Shown here one piece after another: positions 5,980-7,419 of a stretch of DNA of 7,419 nucleotides. Position numbers and translations under genes: made by a program. The DNA comes from Ignavibacteria bacterium (lineage in GTDB: Bacteria > Bacteroidota > Ignavibacteria > Tepidaquicellales > Tepidaquicellaceae). Where the stretch lies: contig JAGPCH010000059.1 in assembly GCA_018058125.1 (NCBI GenBank), positions 1 through 7,419 of the forward strand, written 5' to 3'. The notes beneath the pieces are model-generated. The model was given only the letters and a program-made list of their open reading frames with translations, was not told the origin of the DNA and did not search any database. The stretch's first letter is position 1; the number at the start of each line of letters is the position of its first letter.

Positions 5980-6142
5980 CTATGATTTTGAATGATATTT
6001 AAGAAAACTATGAATTAGAATATTAATCTAACTTATAAAAATAAACTTTTTATACTTTAAACAAGAAATTGAATTTTATTATCAAACTGATTTTGAATAA
6101 GAAATTTTGAATTTTTATTCTTATTCATACTAATCATTTAAA
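5980..6142. other. Intergenic gap between the two ligases with a 10-bp inverted repeat
   Basis: This AT-rich gap holds no gene that I can see. TGAATAAGAA (6094-6103) is perfectly inverted as TTCTTATTCA (6118-6127) around a 14-bp spacer, starting 15 bp after the ligase A stop. The stem is nearly all A-T with no following U-run on the minus strand, so a terminator is unlikely; a weak operator or RNA-processing hairpin is possible. Confidence 0.4.
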
Positions 6143-7237
6143 TCATTCAAGATCATAGTTTAATCTGGCTCTGGCTTCTATCAATACGGCATTGATCATA
6201 TCGACATAATTCAATCCCGCTTCCCTGGCTGCCTTCGGATAGCAAGAGTTATCAGCAGGATCCGGAAGTATTCCCGGTAAAGGATTGATCTCAACTATGT
6301 TAGGAATGCCTTTTTGATCAAGACGTACATCTATTCTAGCCCAGTCTCTGATACGTAAAACTTTATATGCATCTTTGCAGACTTTTTCAATCTGAGAATA
6401 AAGTGCCCTACCTACTTCAGCCGGACATTTAAAAATATCAAGTTTATTTTCTCTTGTATCGAAGAACCATTTTACTTCATAAGAATATATCTTGTTAAAT
6501 CCTTCAGGAACAGAATCCAGATTTATTTCTACTACCGGAAGCACTCTGACTTCTTCGCCGTTGCCAAGCATAGCGACAGTAAATTCTTTTCCTGTAAGAT
6601 AATCTTCAACCAGTGAAGGCTGATTATAACACTCTTTTATCCTTATGACCTCATTTTTTAATTCTTCATAATTGTTTGCTACCGAAGAATTAAAAATTCC
6701 TTTTGATGATCCTTCATGAAGAGGCTTTACAAATTTTGGATAGGTAATATCCCCGTTTATATTTTCTATATCATCTGTGATGAAAAACTTTGGGTTGGGA
6801 ATATTATAATATGATAAGATTTCTTTGCATCTTGATTTATCGTGACAGATTCCAATACTGACAGGGTCACTTCCTGTATACGGTATGTTCAGCATCTCAA
6901 GCATTGCGGGTATCTGGGACTCCCTGGATGAGCCGCCGATCCCCTCGGCTAAATTAAACACAAACTCAGGTTGTATAACTTTTAATTTTTCATATGCATC
7001 CCTGTCTGCTTCTATAAGCGTGACATCATGTCCGCCGGATTCCAGTGCGGATCTGACTGCTTCTATGGTTTCTTCACAGTCCCATTCTGCATACGTATCG
7101 TCTAATCTGTCAGGATAATTATTAATAAGATTTTCATTAAGATATTTCGTGAAATCTTTTTTCGGAGATAATTCTTCTGAAGCGGTAAATAAATTTTCTT
7201 CTTCTTTCTTTATGTTAAATGTGATTGCTATCCGCAA
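6143..7237 (-). CDS. D-Ala-D-Ala ligase-like ATP-grasp protein (ligase A)
   Basis: A 364-residue ATP-grasp carboxylate-amine ligase of the Ddl-like group and the first gene of the operon. Visible parts: strand MRIAITFN; FNLAEGIGGSSRESQ (94-108) and LEMLNIPYTGS (113-123); K171 (FVKPLHEGSSKG); VEDYLTGKEF (210-219); a CPA block at 271-273, the same numbers as in ligase B; R301-x-D303 (ARIDV); Mg ligands E316 and N318 (VEINPLPG). The end of the fold, PG then NSCYPKAAREAGLNY, is close to true Ddl enzymes, but the N-terminal HGxxGEDG block is replaced by NLAEG...RESQ, so a peptide or amide ligase other than the cell-wall Ddl is likelier. It is a clear paralogue of ligase B, from an old duplication with strong divergence. 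It carries a longer N-terminal insert (residues 11-50) of unknown role. TTG start at 7237, about 25 bases below the predicted transcription start; no Shine-Dalgarno. Confidence 0.87.
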   Translation of the reverse strand: MRIAITFNIKKEEENLFTASEELSPKKDFTKYLNENLINNYPDRLDDTYAEWDCEETIEAVRSALESGGHDVTLIEADRDAYEKLKVIQPEFVFNLAEGIGGSSRESQIPAMLEMLNIPYTGSDPVSIGICHDKSRCKEILSYYNIPNPKFFITDDIENINGDITYPKFVKPLHEGSSKGIFNSSVANNYEELKNEVIRIKECYNQPSLVEDYLTGKEFTVAMLGNGEEVRVLPVVEINLDSVPEGFNKIYSYEVKWFFDTRENKLDIFKCPAEVGRALYSQIEKVCKDAYKVLRIRDWARIDVRLDQKGIPNIVEINPLPGILPDPADNSCYPKAAREAGLNYVDMINAVLIEARARLNYDLE

Positions 7238-7268
7238 AATATTATTTTTCTTATAGAAAATTTTTATG

Positions 7269-7299
7269 CAAATATAACATTATAACTTTAATAGTCAAT
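7269..7299 (-). promoter_or_regulatory. Bacteroidota-type promoter of the ligase/kamA operon
   Basis: On the minus strand ATTG (7299-7296) is followed after 19 bp by TATATTTG (7276-7269). The second box matches the Bacteroidota -7 consensus TAnnTTTG at every fixed base, and the first matches TTTG at three of four. Transcription would start near 7262, leaving a leader of about 25 bases before the TTG at 7237. A TTGACT and a TATAAT also occur here, but only 8 bp apart, too close for a sigma-70 promoter. Confidence 0.6.
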
Positions 7300-7419
7300 A
7301 AGTTATAAATTTCATAAGAATATTATTTTAAACTTTTGAACTGGTAAAAATAACTAAGGATCGAAATCTCAGGGAAATCATATTTACTTTAATTATTAAT
7401 CTAAATTCTGGTTACACAC
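7300..7419. other. Upstream flank without a recognisable gene
   Basis: This 120-bp AT-rich stretch upstream of the operon promoter shows no recognisable coding sequence or RNA gene. It may be the rest of an intergenic region cut by the window edge. Confidence 0.4.

Noticed and set aside
6885..7118. Plus-strand open frame of 77 codons
   Set aside because: Antisense to the well-supported ligase A; Ser-rich shadow.
6143..7237. Calling ligase A the cell-wall D-Ala-D-Ala ligase (ddl)
   Set aside because: The N-terminal HGxxGEDG block is missing, a paralogue sits next to it, and no mur genes are nearby.

Overview
The window looks like ordinary chromosome from an AT-rich member of the Bacteroidota/Ignavibacteriota/Chlorobiota (FCB) side of the bacterial tree. 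The evidence is an AT-rich base composition, a near-perfect Bacteroidota-type promoter (ATTG, 19 bp, TATATTTG) before the last gene, almost no Shine-Dalgarno sequences (kamA is the exception), and the protein types present: M61 peptidase, YfiT-like thiol transferase, and KamA. This placement is an inference; no rRNA or taxonomic marker gene is present.

Left part (1-2670): the N-terminal 184 codons of an M61-family peptidase run leftward off the window edge. A 374-bp AT-rich intergenic region separates it from a rightward pair: a membrane acyltransferase (acyltransferase-3/OafA type) and, 14 bp later, a DinB/YfiT-type metal-dependent thiol transferase whose true start is probably a CTG 66 bp upstream of the first ATG. 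A strong bidirectional hairpin terminator (2637-2666) ends this pair and also the convergent leftward operon.

Right part (2690-7299): a leftward operon, in transcription order: Ddl-like ATP-grasp ligase A (7237-6143), Ddl-like ATP-grasp ligase B (5979-4894), a GNAT acetyltransferase (4784-4308), and a KamA-family lysine 2,3-aminomutase (3817-2690). KamA keeps both Asp residues that read the lysine side chain, so beta-lysine is the expected product. Two different amino-acid ligases plus an N-acetyltransferase suggest a small N-acetylated peptide or amide containing beta-lysine, for example a compatible solute. That is a hypothesis and is the main candidate for an undescribed pathway here.

Between the GNAT stop codon and the kamA ribosome binding site sits a 466-bp cassette (3842-4307). 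It holds a GxxExxY/PD-(D/E)XK-type gene with one in-frame stop codon, bounded by 39-bp imperfect inverted repeats (29/39 identical) that are built from 9-bp-spaced GGAT-like units. It starts directly after the GNAT stop, so it looks like an insertion into what was a tight GNAT-kamA junction.

A second striking trait is start-codon use: TTG or CTG is the best start for six of the eight protein genes.
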